Under the pieces are notes generated by a model, which was not told where the DNA came from, searched no databases, and saw only the letters and a program-made list of their open reading frames with translations. From NCBI GenBank assembly GCA_913061095.1, contig CAJXVM010000002.1:62001-126000 (forward strand): a stretch of 64,000 bases of DNA. Direction: 5' to 3'. The position numbers were made by a program, and so were the translations under genes. The stretch comes from an uncultured Ignavibacteria bacterium. GTDB taxonomy: Bacteria > Bacteroidota > Ignavibacteria > SZUA-365. Shown here in pieces: positions 8,591 through 16,940 of the stretch. The stretch's first letter is position 1; every line of letters begins with the position of its first letter.

Positions 8591-10156
8591 TCAATGCGCC
8601 TGCGGACGTCCGTGCCGGCCGTTGAAGCGCAGTTCGTAGAGGTCCAGGCGGCGGTCCTTGAGCGTTCGCACGCTCCCGAATTCATGCAGTTCCTTGAGCA
8701 GCTCCAGATCCACGTCGGCGATGATGGTCATCTCCGTGTTCGGTGTCGCCTCAGCCTTGATCGAATTGGTCGGAAAGGCGAAATCCGATGGTGTAAAGAT
8801 GGCTGACTGGGCGTACTGCACGTCCATGTTGTTGACCTTGGGCAGGTTGCCGACACAGCCCGCGATGGCGACATAACATTCGTTCTCGATGGCGCGGGCC
8901 TGCGCACAGCGGCGCACGCGGTTGTAGCCATTCTGCGTGTCGGTGAGGAACGGGACGAAAAGAATCTGCATTCCCTGCTCGCCGTAGAATCGCGCCAGTT
9001 CGGGGAATTCGACGTCATAGCAGATGAGGATGCCGACCTTTCCCGCGTCCGTGTCGAACACCTGCACGCGATCGCCGCCGGTGATGCCCCAGGCATCGAC
9101 CTCCGACGGCGTGGGATGGATTTTCCGGTACTCGTCCCATGTGCCATCCCGCCGGCAGAGATAGGATATGTTGTACAGCCTCCCTTCCTCGACGAGCGGC
9201 ATGCTGCCGGCGACGATGTTGACGTTATATGACACCGCGAATTCGACGAATTTGTCGCGCAGCGGTTCCGTGTGCTCGGCAAGTCCACGAATCGCCTTCG
9301 CTTCGCCAAGATGATTGTAATCGGCCATCAGCGGCGCGTTGAAGAGTTCGGGGAAGAGAATGAAGTCCGACTGATAATCGCTGACGGCATCGATGAAATA
9401 GTCCATCTGGTCCACGAGCACGTCGAAACTTTCGAAATGCCGCATCTGCCACTGCACCACGCCGATGCGCACCACCGGTTTCGGGCCCTTGATGAGCTGC
9501 GGCTTCTCCTCGTAGTAGATGTTGTTCCAGGCCAGCAGCACCGCGTAGTCCATCGATTCGGGATCCCCCACGAGGTAGTCTTTCAGCACTTTCCGCACGT
9601 GGAAATCGTTGGACAGCTGGAAGGTCAGCGTGGGATCGTAGATTTCCTTGAGTTTCACCTTCTCGATGTACTGCCGCGGAGTCATCGAGCCAGCATGCTG
9701 CGCGTACTTCGGGATGCGTCCGCCGAGGACGATGGCGCGCAGATTGAGATTTTCGCACATCTCCTTCCGGGCATCGTACAGCCGGCGCGCAATGCGCAGA
9801 CCGCGGAATTTCGGGTGCACGAACACCTCGATGCCGTAGAGCACATCGCCGTCCGGTGTATGCGTGTCAAAGCTGTAATTGCCTGTGATCTGGCGGTAGG
9901 TGTGGCTGTCGCCGAAGCGGCTGTAATCCACGATGATCGACAGCGCGCTCGCGACGACCTTTCCATCGATCAGAACGCAGAGCTGTCCCTCGGGAAATAT
10001 CTCCAGCAGCCGACGGATGTCCTCATGCGTCCAGTGCAGTTCCTCGTTGCCGGCATAGACTTCGTCCATCGCCGCCTTGAGATCGAGATAGTCTTCGAGG
10101 TGCAGATTGCGCAGCTCGATACGTGGTTCGCTTGATGTTCGCGTGTCACCTGACAT
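8591..10156 (-). CDS. Fused GNAT acetyltransferase and carbon-nitrogen hydrolase
   Basis: A 521-residue two-domain enzyme. Residues about 10-215 form a GNAT domain (LDLKAAMDEVYAGNEE, GIEVFVHPKFRGLRIARRLYDARKE, with the acetyl-CoA loop RGLRIARRL). Residues about 225-500 form a nitrilase-superfamily domain with the catalytic triad visible: Glu in FILFPELFNAP (about 269), Lys in YRKIHPTP (about 342) and Cys in ILICYDVEFPE (about 376). The architecture is known from many bacteria, usually annotated as bifunctional, but its reaction has not been settled to my knowledge. GAGGG lies 6 bases before the ATG. It follows a PIG-L gene and a small membrane protein on the same strand. Confidence 0.92.
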   Translation of the reverse strand: MSGDTRTSSEPRIELRNLHLEDYLDLKAAMDEVYAGNEELHWTHEDIRRLLEIFPEGQLCVLIDGKVVASALSIIVDYSRFGDSHTYRQITGNYSFDTHTPDGDVLYGIEVFVHPKFRGLRIARRLYDARKEMCENLNLRAIVLGGRIPKYAQHAGSMTPRQYIEKVKLKEIYDPTLTFQLSNDFHVRKVLKDYLVGDPESMDYAVLLAWNNIYYEEKPQLIKGPKPVVRIGVVQWQMRHFESFDVLVDQMDYFIDAVSDYQSDFILFPELFNAPLMADYNHLGEAKAIRGLAEHTEPLRDKFVEFAVSYNVNIVAGSMPLVEEGRLYNISYLCRRDGTWDEYRKIHPTPSEVDAWGITGGDRVQVFDTDAGKVGILICYDVEFPELARFYGEQGMQILFVPFLTDTQNGYNRVRRCAQARAIENECYVAIAGCVGNLPKVNNMDVQYAQSAIFTPSDFAFPTNSIKAEATPNTEMTIIADVDLELLKELHEFGSVRTLKDRRLDLYELRFNGRHGRPQAH

Positions 10157-10273
10157 ATGTTTCCCTCTATCTGTATCACTTCCTCATTCTTTTCAACGGC
10201 GATCAAAACGTTTTCGTGCCGCTCGTCCCTCTGCACCCCTCTCCCCTGAATGTCCGCACGCCTCGGTCGCCGC

Positions 10274-10327
10274 GTTCACATCGGTCACCATGTTCACATC
10301 GGTCACCATGTTCACATCAGCCACCAG
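10274..10327. repeat. Three tandem 18-bp repeats
   Basis: GTTCACATCGGTCACCAT occurs perfectly at 10274-10291 and 10292-10309. A third, diverged copy at 10310-10327 overlaps the last codons of the small membrane protein gene. The array sits just past that gene's stop, between it and the GNAT-nitrilase gene. It probably arose by copying out of the 3' end of the gene; no function is evident. Confidence 0.8.
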
Positions 10328-10653
10328 ATATTCAGAAGGCCGAGCAGCGGGGCGAGGATGATGATGACATAGGCGACAGTGCGCCGGAAACCCTCGACAT
10401 GCCGAAGACCTGCAAGTGCCAGAACCAGTGCGGCAACCGACGTCATCACGGTGATCATTTGTCGCGCGCCGTATTCCCGGAGCCACTCCGGAAACATCAG
10501 GTCATATTGCTGCTTCGCCTCGGTAAGGGATGCCGTCGTCGAAGCGATGATGATCCATCCCAGTGTGGAATAGAGCACGAACAGTACCAGAAGTCCGGCC
10601 ACCGTGACCATGCCGCCACGGAAAATATACGATGTCTGCTGCTGCGTCATCAT
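10312..10653 (-). CDS. Small membrane protein of unknown function
   Basis: A 113-residue protein with three predicted membrane helices: GGMVTVAGLLVLFVLYSTLGWIII (about 13-36), MITVMTSVAALVLALAGL (about 65-82) and VAYVIIILAPLLGLLNIWWL (about 92-112). A polar loop with LTEAKQQYDLMFPEWLREYG lies between helices one and two. I do not recognise the family. GGAGG is very close to the first ATG (10653), so the second ATG at 10650 may be the true start. It lies 12 bases after the PIG-L gene on the same strand and is probably cotranscribed. Its stop overlaps the 18-bp tandem repeats. Confidence 0.65.
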   Translation of the reverse strand: MMTQQQTSYIFRGGMVTVAGLLVLFVLYSTLGWIIIASTTASLTEAKQQYDLMFPEWLREYGARQMITVMTSVAALVLALAGLRHVEGFRRTVAYVIIILAPLLGLLNIWWLM

Positions 10654-10665
10654 ACCTCCATCTGC

Positions 10666-11397
10666 TCAGGATGTTTCCGGACGCGGGAGTCCGGCGAAAA
10701 GGTCCTCCACAGGCGGATCGCAGTTCTCACGATAGAATTCAAACGGGATGGCGCGTCCGACCTTCTCAACCACACCTGACTCTTCGATCGTCTGCTGATA
10801 GGTTTCATAGCATCGCAGGCAGGATGTCATCATGGCGATATCCGCGTCATCGAGAGGGACCACGCAGTCGATTTCCTCGTCGGTGGAATGCTTCAGGCGG
10901 ATGCCCTGCTCGAGAAACACCGGTTCGCCGCTGTCCTGCAGCGTGAGCATGGCAAAGCGCCGCAGCCAGGTGGCGCCCTCCTCCCGGAGTTCGAGAAACA
11001 GCCGCTTGACGACAGCATGGGCGACGAGATGATCGTGAAAGCCGCTGATGCCATGCACCGCATAGGTGACGATCACTTCGGGCTGAAGTTGAAGGATATG
11101 CGCCCCTGTGGCGCGCTCGAGTTCGCGCGGATCCATTTCCTTGAGTCCGCTGTCGGGATAGTCCCAGACCGTCATGGATGTCAGTCCGAGCGTCTTCTCC
11201 ACCGCAAGCATTTCACGGTAACGGACCTCGCCCATCTCGTCGATGCTCAGTCCCAGCCGGTGCCGCTGTTTCGTCGCCCCGCCGCGCGTCCATGTCAGCA
11301 GGTGCACCTCGTGTCCCGCCCCGAGCTGCTGGTGCATCACCGCCGCGGGACCGAACGACTCATCATCCGGATGGGGAAAAATGTATAGTATTCGCAT
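10666..11397 (-). CDS. PIG-L family N-acetylglucosaminyl deacetylase-like protein
   Basis: A 243-residue zinc-dependent deacetylase of the LmbE/PIG-L family, which removes acetyl groups from GlcNAc-linked small molecules or lipids (as in MshB and BshB). The zinc motif HPDDE is at residues 9-13. A second conserved block, TYAVHGISGFHDHLVAHAVVKRL (about 113-135), contains the HxDH-like His pair. There is no signal peptide, so it is cytoplasmic. It is the first gene of a leftward group with the small membrane protein and the GNAT-nitrilase fusion. A bacillithiol-type role is possible in this phylum, but nothing else of that pathway is nearby. Confidence 0.88.
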   Translation of the reverse strand: MRILYIFPHPDDESFGPAAVMHQQLGAGHEVHLLTWTRGGATKQRHRLGLSIDEMGEVRYREMLAVEKTLGLTSMTVWDYPDSGLKEMDPRELERATGAHILQLQPEVIVTYAVHGISGFHDHLVAHAVVKRLFLELREEGATWLRRFAMLTLQDSGEPVFLEQGIRLKHSTDEEIDCVVPLDDADIAMMTSCLRCYETYQQTIEESGVVEKVGRAIPFEFYRENCDPPVEDLFAGLPRPETS

Positions 11398-11506
11398 ATG
11401 TGATCAGAGCTTATGAATGAAGATTGCATAGTACTGATTTCGAAAGACATAAGGCAATCCGTCCGGATGCCACACGGAAAAAATATATAAATATTTTCGG
11501 ATTTTA

Positions 11507-11535
11507 TTGACTTTAGACGGCGGTTTTCGTATGTT
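11507..11535 (+). promoter_or_regulatory. Putative sigma70-type promoter
   Basis: TTGACT (11507-11512) and TATGTT (11530-11535) are separated by 17 bases and lie about 50 bases before the GTG start at 11584. An A/T-rich tract just upstream (about 11477-11505) could act as an UP element. The rest of the 11398-11583 gap is AT-rich and holds nothing else I recognise. Confidence 0.45.
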
Positions 11536-11583
11536 TTTCGCCCTCTCCACCAAAAATATCCACCACCCATGAGGAGGTCTCCT

Positions 11584-12126
11584 GTGATACGCCTAGTTTC
11601 ACAGAAGGGACGGGTACTTTCCGTCCGCGGACAACCGTGGATCGTCACGTCTCTTCTTGTCCTGCTTCTGTTCGCTGCGGGCGAAGCACGGGCACAGCAA
11701 TCCCCGCGCAGCATTGTCAATCCCGCCGGCGAGAGCCATACGTCGCATCGGTCGTCACTGTCATGGACACTCGGCGACATCGCCGCCGGATACTATCTCA
11801 CCCCGGAGATACAATACCGTGAAGGCTTTCAGAGCACACCGCTTCGCGTAACGGGCGTCGATCCCCTTCCGCTCGCATGGGATGTCAATGTCTATCCGAA
11901 TCCAACGGATGCAGTCCTGACCGTCGCTTTCGGCGAGGAGCATCCGGCCTGCGTCCTGCGACTGCACGACCTGACCGGCCGCGAACTGCAGCAGATCGAC
12001 GCCGCCGCAAACGCTCAGCGGCTGGAACTGCGCCTGGATGACCTCCCGGCAGGATCATATCTGCTCCGGATTCAGGACATCCACGGGGAACGGAATGCCA
12101 CCTATCAGATACGGAAGACGCGCTGA
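11584..12126 (+). CDS. Small secreted protein with T9SS type A sorting domain
   Basis: A 180-residue exported protein. I prefer GTG 11584 because GAGGAGG at 11571-11577 lies 6 bases upstream; ATG 11569 would overlap it. A signal peptide (WIVTSLLVLLLFAAGEARAQ) is followed by a short region with SIVNPAGESHTSH and SLSWTLGDIAAGYYLTPEIQ, then about 80 residues of sorting domain starting at DVNVYPNPTDAVLTVAF and including LHDLTGRELQQID and LPAGSYLLRIQD. Mature sequence before the tail is only about 60 residues, so it is nearly all signal and tail. The final KxxKTR differs from the more usual hydrophobic-Lys end. The role is unknown. Confidence 0.8.
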   Translation: MIRLVSQKGRVLSVRGQPWIVTSLLVLLLFAAGEARAQQSPRSIVNPAGESHTSHRSSLSWTLGDIAAGYYLTPEIQYREGFQSTPLRVTGVDPLPLAWDVNVYPNPTDAVLTVAFGEEHPACVLRLHDLTGRELQQIDAAANAQRLELRLDDLPAGSYLLRIQDIHGERNATYQIRKTR

Positions 12127-12193
12127 ACCCATACGCAACAACCGACGATCCCAATATTCATAACTCAGAATTGGAAACAGTGAGAGAAGAGGA

Positions 12194-14716
12194 ATGAAGC
12201 ACATACTCACAACACTTGTCCTGTGTATCGGACTGAGCGCCCCCGCGATGGCGCAGGCGCCGTCCGCCATGAACTATCAGGGAGTCGCCCGCGACGCGAG
12301 CGGAGCGCTCCTGCAGAACACCGACCTGTCCCTGCGGCTCAGCATCCTGCGCGGGAGCGCTGATGGAGAGCGCGTGTATTCCGAGACACACCGGGTGCGC
12401 ACCGACGCCGCGGGACAGTTCTCCCTCCGTCTCGGCGAAGGCGAAAATCCAACCGACGATTTTTCGATGATCGAATGGTACAACGAGTACTTCTGGCTGC
12501 GCGTGGAAATGGACGAGCGCGGCGGTTCCGATTACGCCCTGCTCGGCACCTCGCAGCTTCTGAGCGTTCCGTATGCGTTTTACGCCGTCCAGGCAGGCAG
12601 TCTCGCTCCGTCGAATCTCGATGCGGCGCCGATCGGCAAACCCTCGCAGGTCTGGCACCTGACGGGCAACCGCGGTACCGATCCTTCGCAGGACTTCATC
12701 GGCACCACCGACGATGTCGACCTCGTCATCCGCACCGACAACGTCGAACGCCTGCGCCTGACCTCCAGCGGCAGCATGGGACTCGGCACCTCCACTCCGC
12801 AAAGCGCTCTCGACGTCAATGACAACATCACCGTCGGCGGCACCTACGCCGGCACATATGCGGCTCCCGTCAACGGTGCGATTATCGAGGGACAGACTGG
12901 TATCGGCACATACAATCCGGCCGGGAAATTGACCGTCAAGGGACAGGGCAGCGACGGAACAATCCGGGTCTGGCCTGAAACCTCAAACCACGAGACCAGC
13001 ATTGGACTTTACAGCGACCCCGCTGGCACGACCACTCCCTGGATCATGGGCCATGGAAGCTGGAACAATGCCGGTGATTTCATCATTGGTCACTCAACAC
13101 CAAAAATCCTTGTCCAGCAAGACGGGAAGGTCGGAATCGGGAGAACGAATCCTGAGTACCTGCTTGATGTCAACGGCGATGTAAAGATTCGTGGCCACAT
13201 CGATATCACAGGAAATACGAATATCGGAGGAACACTGGATGTGGGCGAGACCGTTACCGCTCACAGCGATCTCGATGTTGAAGGAATTCTCACCGTCAAA
13301 GATCAGACCAATTCAACCTCGAAAGACAACGGCAGCATGGTTCTCGAGGGAGGCGCAGGGATTGAGAAAAACCTCCATGTCGGTAAGGATCTTGAAGTCG
13401 GTGAAGATGCACACATTCTCGGAAATGCAATCATCGATGGGACACTTGACGTGAAAGGTAAAAGTACTTTCGGTCTTTTCGAAGTCTCCGCTCAGGGGAA
13501 TCTGACATTCAACAGTCAGCTTGATGATGGAAAAAACCACGTTGCCTTATTCGGGAACAGCGCTGACGAAGATGATGCGGACGGAATCGCGATAAAAGTC
13601 GGGAAAACCGGGATAAACAATAGCAGCAACAACTATATCACATTCTATGATGGTGATAATGATATTGTTGGGCGTATTGAGGGATATAAGCATGAGGGTA
13701 ACGTATATCTCTCTGAATTGCAGAGCATGTTCCTTGATGTCTCTGATTTCCTGAATTTATTCCAAATCGAGCTATTTACGTTTGACGAAAACTTCATTGA
13801 TTGGGATGAAGGCTCTTTACCAGATGTCTGGCCACCAGGTCTTAGTGCTGGCTCCCTGCCGAGCTTGGATATTACTGGTTCACCAATCAGCTTGAACTGG
13901 CCTCCAAGTTTCTCACCGAATACAAATGCTATCAAAAACAAACTGCAACCCCTGATTTGCAATGCAATCCGAAATGACTGGGCATCCCTGATTCAGACCG
14001 ATTGGGTGTCGCTCGCAACAGTCGCAGCTCGAATGGAAGCTGAGAGCGTGTGCAAAAATGGTGGTGTCACATACGGATCAAAGGGTGCCGACTATGCGGA
14101 ATGGATGCCGAAAGTTGATCCACAACAAGATTTTCTTTTTGGTCAAATCATCGGCGTCAAGAATGGAAAGATCAGTCTGAACACGACCGGCGCCGACCAG
14201 GTGATGTCCGTCTCCATGGCGCCGGTAGTCATCGGCAACGTCCCGCCTGACGGAAAAGAGGATGAATATGAGAAAGTCGCGTTCATTGGTCAGGTCCCTG
14301 TGCTCGTACGCGGGGGTGTCGAGGCCGGCGACTATGTTGTTGCATCCGGGAAGAACGACGGTTTCGGGATCGGCGTGAAGGCTGAAGACTTGAGCATAGA
14401 CCAACTGCCGCAGATCCTTGGCCGTGCACTGACATCAACGACTACAGACGGACTCGACGTCGTCAATGTGCTCATCGGCGTGAAAACGAACGAATGGGTG
14501 CAGATTTTCCGCAGCCAGGACGACCGCATTAAAAAACTCGAAGCGCGCATGGATGAGTACCGGCGCACCCTGGCTGAATCCAACGCCGCGCGCATGGAGT
14601 CGCTCGAAGCAGAAAACAGGATGCTGCGCGAAGAAATCCGCACCATCCGTACTGCGCTGGGACTCCCGGAGAACAGTGGAAACGCGCGCGAAGTGAAGCT
14701 CGTCAACAACGAATAA
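12194..14716 (+). CDS. Large secreted fibre-like protein with C-terminal coiled coil
   Basis: An 840-residue exported protein (signal MKHILTTLVLCIGLSAPAMAQ). Residues about 25-135 form a beta domain starting SAMNYQGVARDASGALL, common in surface proteins of this phylum. A repetitive region (about 185-430) has short strands such as SALDVNDNITVGG, LLDVNGDVKIRGH, TNIGGTLDVGE and AIIDGTLDVKG, like the triple beta-helix repeats of phage tail fibres. A KGADYAEWMPKV block near residue 632 recalls the start of intramolecular-chaperone/G2 peptidase-type fibre ends. The last 60 residues are a strong coiled coil (DRIKKLEARMDEYRRTL). The interior, about 13,480-14,160, is visibly richer in A and T than the flanks. 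Probably a trimeric surface fibre; the function is unknown. Confidence 0.75.
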   Translation: MKHILTTLVLCIGLSAPAMAQAPSAMNYQGVARDASGALLQNTDLSLRLSILRGSADGERVYSETHRVRTDAAGQFSLRLGEGENPTDDFSMIEWYNEYFWLRVEMDERGGSDYALLGTSQLLSVPYAFYAVQAGSLAPSNLDAAPIGKPSQVWHLTGNRGTDPSQDFIGTTDDVDLVIRTDNVERLRLTSSGSMGLGTSTPQSALDVNDNITVGGTYAGTYAAPVNGAIIEGQTGIGTYNPAGKLTVKGQGSDGTIRVWPETSNHETSIGLYSDPAGTTTPWIMGHGSWNNAGDFIIGHSTPKILVQQDGKVGIGRTNPEYLLDVNGDVKIRGHIDITGNTNIGGTLDVGETVTAHSDLDVEGILTVKDQTNSTSKDNGSMVLEGGAGIEKNLHVGKDLEVGEDAHILGNAIIDGTLDVKGKSTFGLFEVSAQGNLTFNSQLDDGKNHVALFGNSADEDDADGIAIKVGKTGINNSSNNYITFYDGDNDIVGRIEGYKHEGNVYLSELQSMFLDVSDFLNLFQIELFTFDENFIDWDEGSLPDVWPPGLSAGSLPSLDITGSPISLNWPPSFSPNTNAIKNKLQPLICNAIRNDWASLIQTDWVSLATVAARMEAESVCKNGGVTYGSKGADYAEWMPKVDPQQDFLFGQIIGVKNGKISLNTTGADQVMSVSMAPVVIGNVPPDGKEDEYEKVAFIGQVPVLVRGGVEAGDYVVASGKNDGFGIGVKAEDLSIDQLPQILGRALTSTTTDGLDVVNVLIGVKTNEWVQIFRSQDDRIKKLEARMDEYRRTLAESNAARMESLEAENRMLREEIRTIRTALGLPENSGNAREVKLVNNE

Positions 14717-14740
14717 AACCGATCAACAACCGTGACATAC

Positions 14741-14765
14741 GGGCGCCGGCAACGGCGCCCTTTTT
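14741..14765 (+). terminator. Rho-independent terminator
   Basis: An 8-bp GC stem (GGGCGCCG at 14741-14748 with CGGCGCCC at 14753-14760) around a GCAA loop is followed by TTTTT. It lies 24 bases after the stop of the fibre-like gene. Confidence 0.85.
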
Positions 14766-14843
14766 GTATTACCCCTGAACACACAGCTTCGTTTTGCGTC
14801 GATCGGATTCCATGCATTGGAAAATATTGTGAACCATGTGCGC

Positions 14844-14949
14844 CAGTTCCACACGCACGTGTGGGTCTGATGCATACTGCAAAATTCGATGGTTGCTCCT
14901 GCCAGTCTCCCCACGCTCACGCGTGGGGCTAATGCTTCCTGCAAATTTC
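14844..14949. repeat. Two degenerate copies of a 45-bp palindromic intergenic repeat
   Basis: Unit A (about 14844-14887) and unit B (about 14903-14949) both read CAGT, then a C/G-rich palindrome, then CTRATGCWTMCTGCAAAWTTC. The palindrome of unit B is CCCCACGCTCACGCGTGGGG (14909-14928), which recurs exactly at 25170-25189. Unit A has the diverged form CACACGCACGTGTGGG. They fill the spacer between the fibre-like gene's terminator and the aspartase fusion, together with AT-rich sequence. REP-like elements are the likely class. Confidence 0.6.
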
Positions 14950-15007
14950 TTACATTTCAAGATGGATCACATCGATCCGTGACCGCCTGAATTTGAAAGG
15001 AGACATT

Positions 15008-16861
15008 ATGGATTCCGCCATCAAGCATGATTTTATCGCCGGCATTGAGTTGTTCGAGGATCTGACGCCGGAACAGAAGGATATCGTCATCGAGCAGTTC
15101 GAGACACTCACGGTGAAGAAGGGCGAATTGCTGTTCAGTGAAAACACAGAGCGGCAGTATCTGTACATCATCTTCAGCGGGGAGATCGAGCTGTTCAAAC
15201 GCACTCCGTTCGGTGAGGAAAAACGCATTTCGATTTTCTCGAAGCTGGATTTCCTCGGAGAGGGCGTGCTGATGGATGACTCCCCCCACGCCACGTCCGC
15301 CCGCGCCCTGCTCGATGCCACGGTGTTCGCACTGCGCAGGGACAGGATCGATGCCATCTTCGACAGGCACGGTTCGATCGGTGTGCGCGTGATCTCGCGC
15401 ACGGCGCGCGTGATCTCGCGGCGCATGCGGCAAATCACAACGCATGTCGTGAACGTGGCGTCGCAGTACGAGAGCGGACGCACCCGTCGCGAACACGATC
15501 TGCTCGGAGACCGTGACGTGCCGCATGAGCGCTTCTACGGCATCCAGACACTCCGCGCGCTGGAGAATTTCAACATCAGCGGCGTGCCGATCAGCTTCTT
15601 CCCCTCCCTGATCGAGGGACTCGCCCTCGTCAAACTCGCCGCGGCGGAGGCGAACCGTGATCTCGGACTGCTCTCCGAGCCCGTGGCCGATGCCATCGTG
15701 CAGGCCTGCACCGACATCATCAACGGACGCCTGCACACGCACTTCGTGGTGGATATGATTCAGGGCGGCGCCGGCACGTCCACCAACATGAATGCCAACG
15801 AAGTCATCGCCAACCGCGCCCTCGAAATCCTCGGATACGAGAAAGGCAATTACAAAGTCGTACACCCCAACAATCATGTGAACCTGTCTCAGTCCACCAA
15901 CGATGCTTATCCCACCGCGGTGAAAATCGCCCTGCTGCGCAGCAACGAGGTGTTCCTCGATGTCCTGCGTGAACTGATCACATCCTTCAGAAAAAAGGCG
16001 GAGCAGTTCAGCGGTGTGATCAAGATGGGACGCACTCAGCTGCAGGACGCCGTGCCGATGACCCTCGGACAGACTTTCGAGGCCTGGGCGGTCACGCTGG
16101 AGGAAGAAGTCGAACGGCTGGAAGAGAACGCCCGTCTCTTTCTGGAAATCAACATGGGTGCGACGGCCATCGGCACCGGACTCAATGCGCCGGAAGGATA
16201 CGAGGAAAAAGTCGTCGTGCATCTCCGCGACACCAGCAAGCTTGACCTTCGGCTGGCGAAAAACCTCGTCGAGGCGACGCAGGACACCGGCGCCTTCATC
16301 ATGTATTCATCCGCCATCAAGCGGCTGGCCGTCAAGCTCTCGAAAATCTGCAATGATTTGCGTCTGCTGTCGTCGGGTCCGCGTGCGGGACTCAACGAAA
16401 TCAACCTCCCGCCGATGCAGCCGGGCTCATCGATCATGCCGGGTAAGGTCAATCCCGTCATTCCCGAGGTGGTCAATCAGATCGCGTTCAAGGTCATCGG
16501 CAACGATTTGACGGTCACGCTCGCCTGCGAGGGCGGTCAGCTGGAGCTCAATGTCTTCGAGCCGGTCATCGTACAGAGCATGTTCGAAAGCATGGAGATG
16601 CTCAAGAACGGCATGCACACCCTCGACTACCGCTGCATCCAGGGTATCACGGCAAACGAGGCACACTGCCGCACGACGGTGGAGAACAGCATCGGACTCG
16701 TCACCGCCCTCAATCCCGTCCTCGGCTACGAGACCTGCACCGCCCTCGCGAAGGAGGCCCTCGAGAGCGGCCGCGGCGTCTACGAGCTGGTGCTGGAGAA
16801 AAAGCTGCTTTCGCAGGAAGAGCTGGATCGGCTGCTGTCGCCGGAGAGTATGATTGGATAA
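15008..16861 (+). CDS. aspA: Aspartate ammonia-lyase with N-terminal cyclic-nucleotide-binding-like domain
   Basis: A 617-residue fusion. ATG 15008 follows AAAGGAG by 5 bases. Residues about 8-130 form a CRP-type beta-roll (FEDLTPEQKDIVIEQFE, YLYIIFSGEIELFKR, FLGEGVLMDDSPHATSARA). The spot that carries the phosphate-binding Arg in true cAMP binders (PRxA) has His here. A helical linker (ISRTARVISRRMRQ) leads to a full-length aspartase from about 165: GTSTNMNANEVIANRALE, QSTNDAYPTAVKIAL and the lyase signature GSSIMPGKVNP near 474. Aspartase converts L-aspartate to fumarate and ammonia; STNDAYPTA favours aspartase over fumarase. The N-terminal domain may make the enzyme allosteric. The lyase call is firm; the ligand of the sensor is unknown. 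Confidence 0.9.
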   Translation: MDSAIKHDFIAGIELFEDLTPEQKDIVIEQFETLTVKKGELLFSENTERQYLYIIFSGEIELFKRTPFGEEKRISIFSKLDFLGEGVLMDDSPHATSARALLDATVFALRRDRIDAIFDRHGSIGVRVISRTARVISRRMRQITTHVVNVASQYESGRTRREHDLLGDRDVPHERFYGIQTLRALENFNISGVPISFFPSLIEGLALVKLAAAEANRDLGLLSEPVADAIVQACTDIINGRLHTHFVVDMIQGGAGTSTNMNANEVIANRALEILGYEKGNYKVVHPNNHVNLSQSTNDAYPTAVKIALLRSNEVFLDVLRELITSFRKKAEQFSGVIKMGRTQLQDAVPMTLGQTFEAWAVTLEEEVERLEENARLFLEINMGATAIGTGLNAPEGYEEKVVVHLRDTSKLDLRLAKNLVEATQDTGAFIMYSSAIKRLAVKLSKICNDLRLLSSGPRAGLNEINLPPMQPGSSIMPGKVNPVIPEVVNQIAFKVIGNDLTVTLACEGGQLELNVFEPVIVQSMFESMEMLKNGMHTLDYRCIQGITANEAHCRTTVENSIGLVTALNPVLGYETCTALAKEALESGRGVYELVLEKKLLSQEELDRLLSPESMIG

Positions 16862-16862
16862 A

Positions 16863-16894
16863 CGGAACGGCCCAGCAAATGCTGAGCCGTTCCG
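16863..16894. terminator. Stem-loop between convergent genes
   Basis: CGGAACGGC (16863-16871) pairs with GCCGTTCCG (16886-16894), and inner bases CAGC/GCTG extend the stem. It lies between the aspartase fusion (stop 16861) and the leftward gene ending at 16941, so it could serve both as a terminator. There is no long T run. Confidence 0.55.
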
Positions 16895-16940
16895 CGTGGC
16901 AGAGGTAGGTTGGGTAGGTGGGTCGTTCTGCCGGCAGTTT

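Noticed and set aside
14957-16222. 421-codon frame antisense to the aspartase fusion
   Set aside because: It is a shadow of a strongly conserved enzyme, with no recognisable domain of its own.
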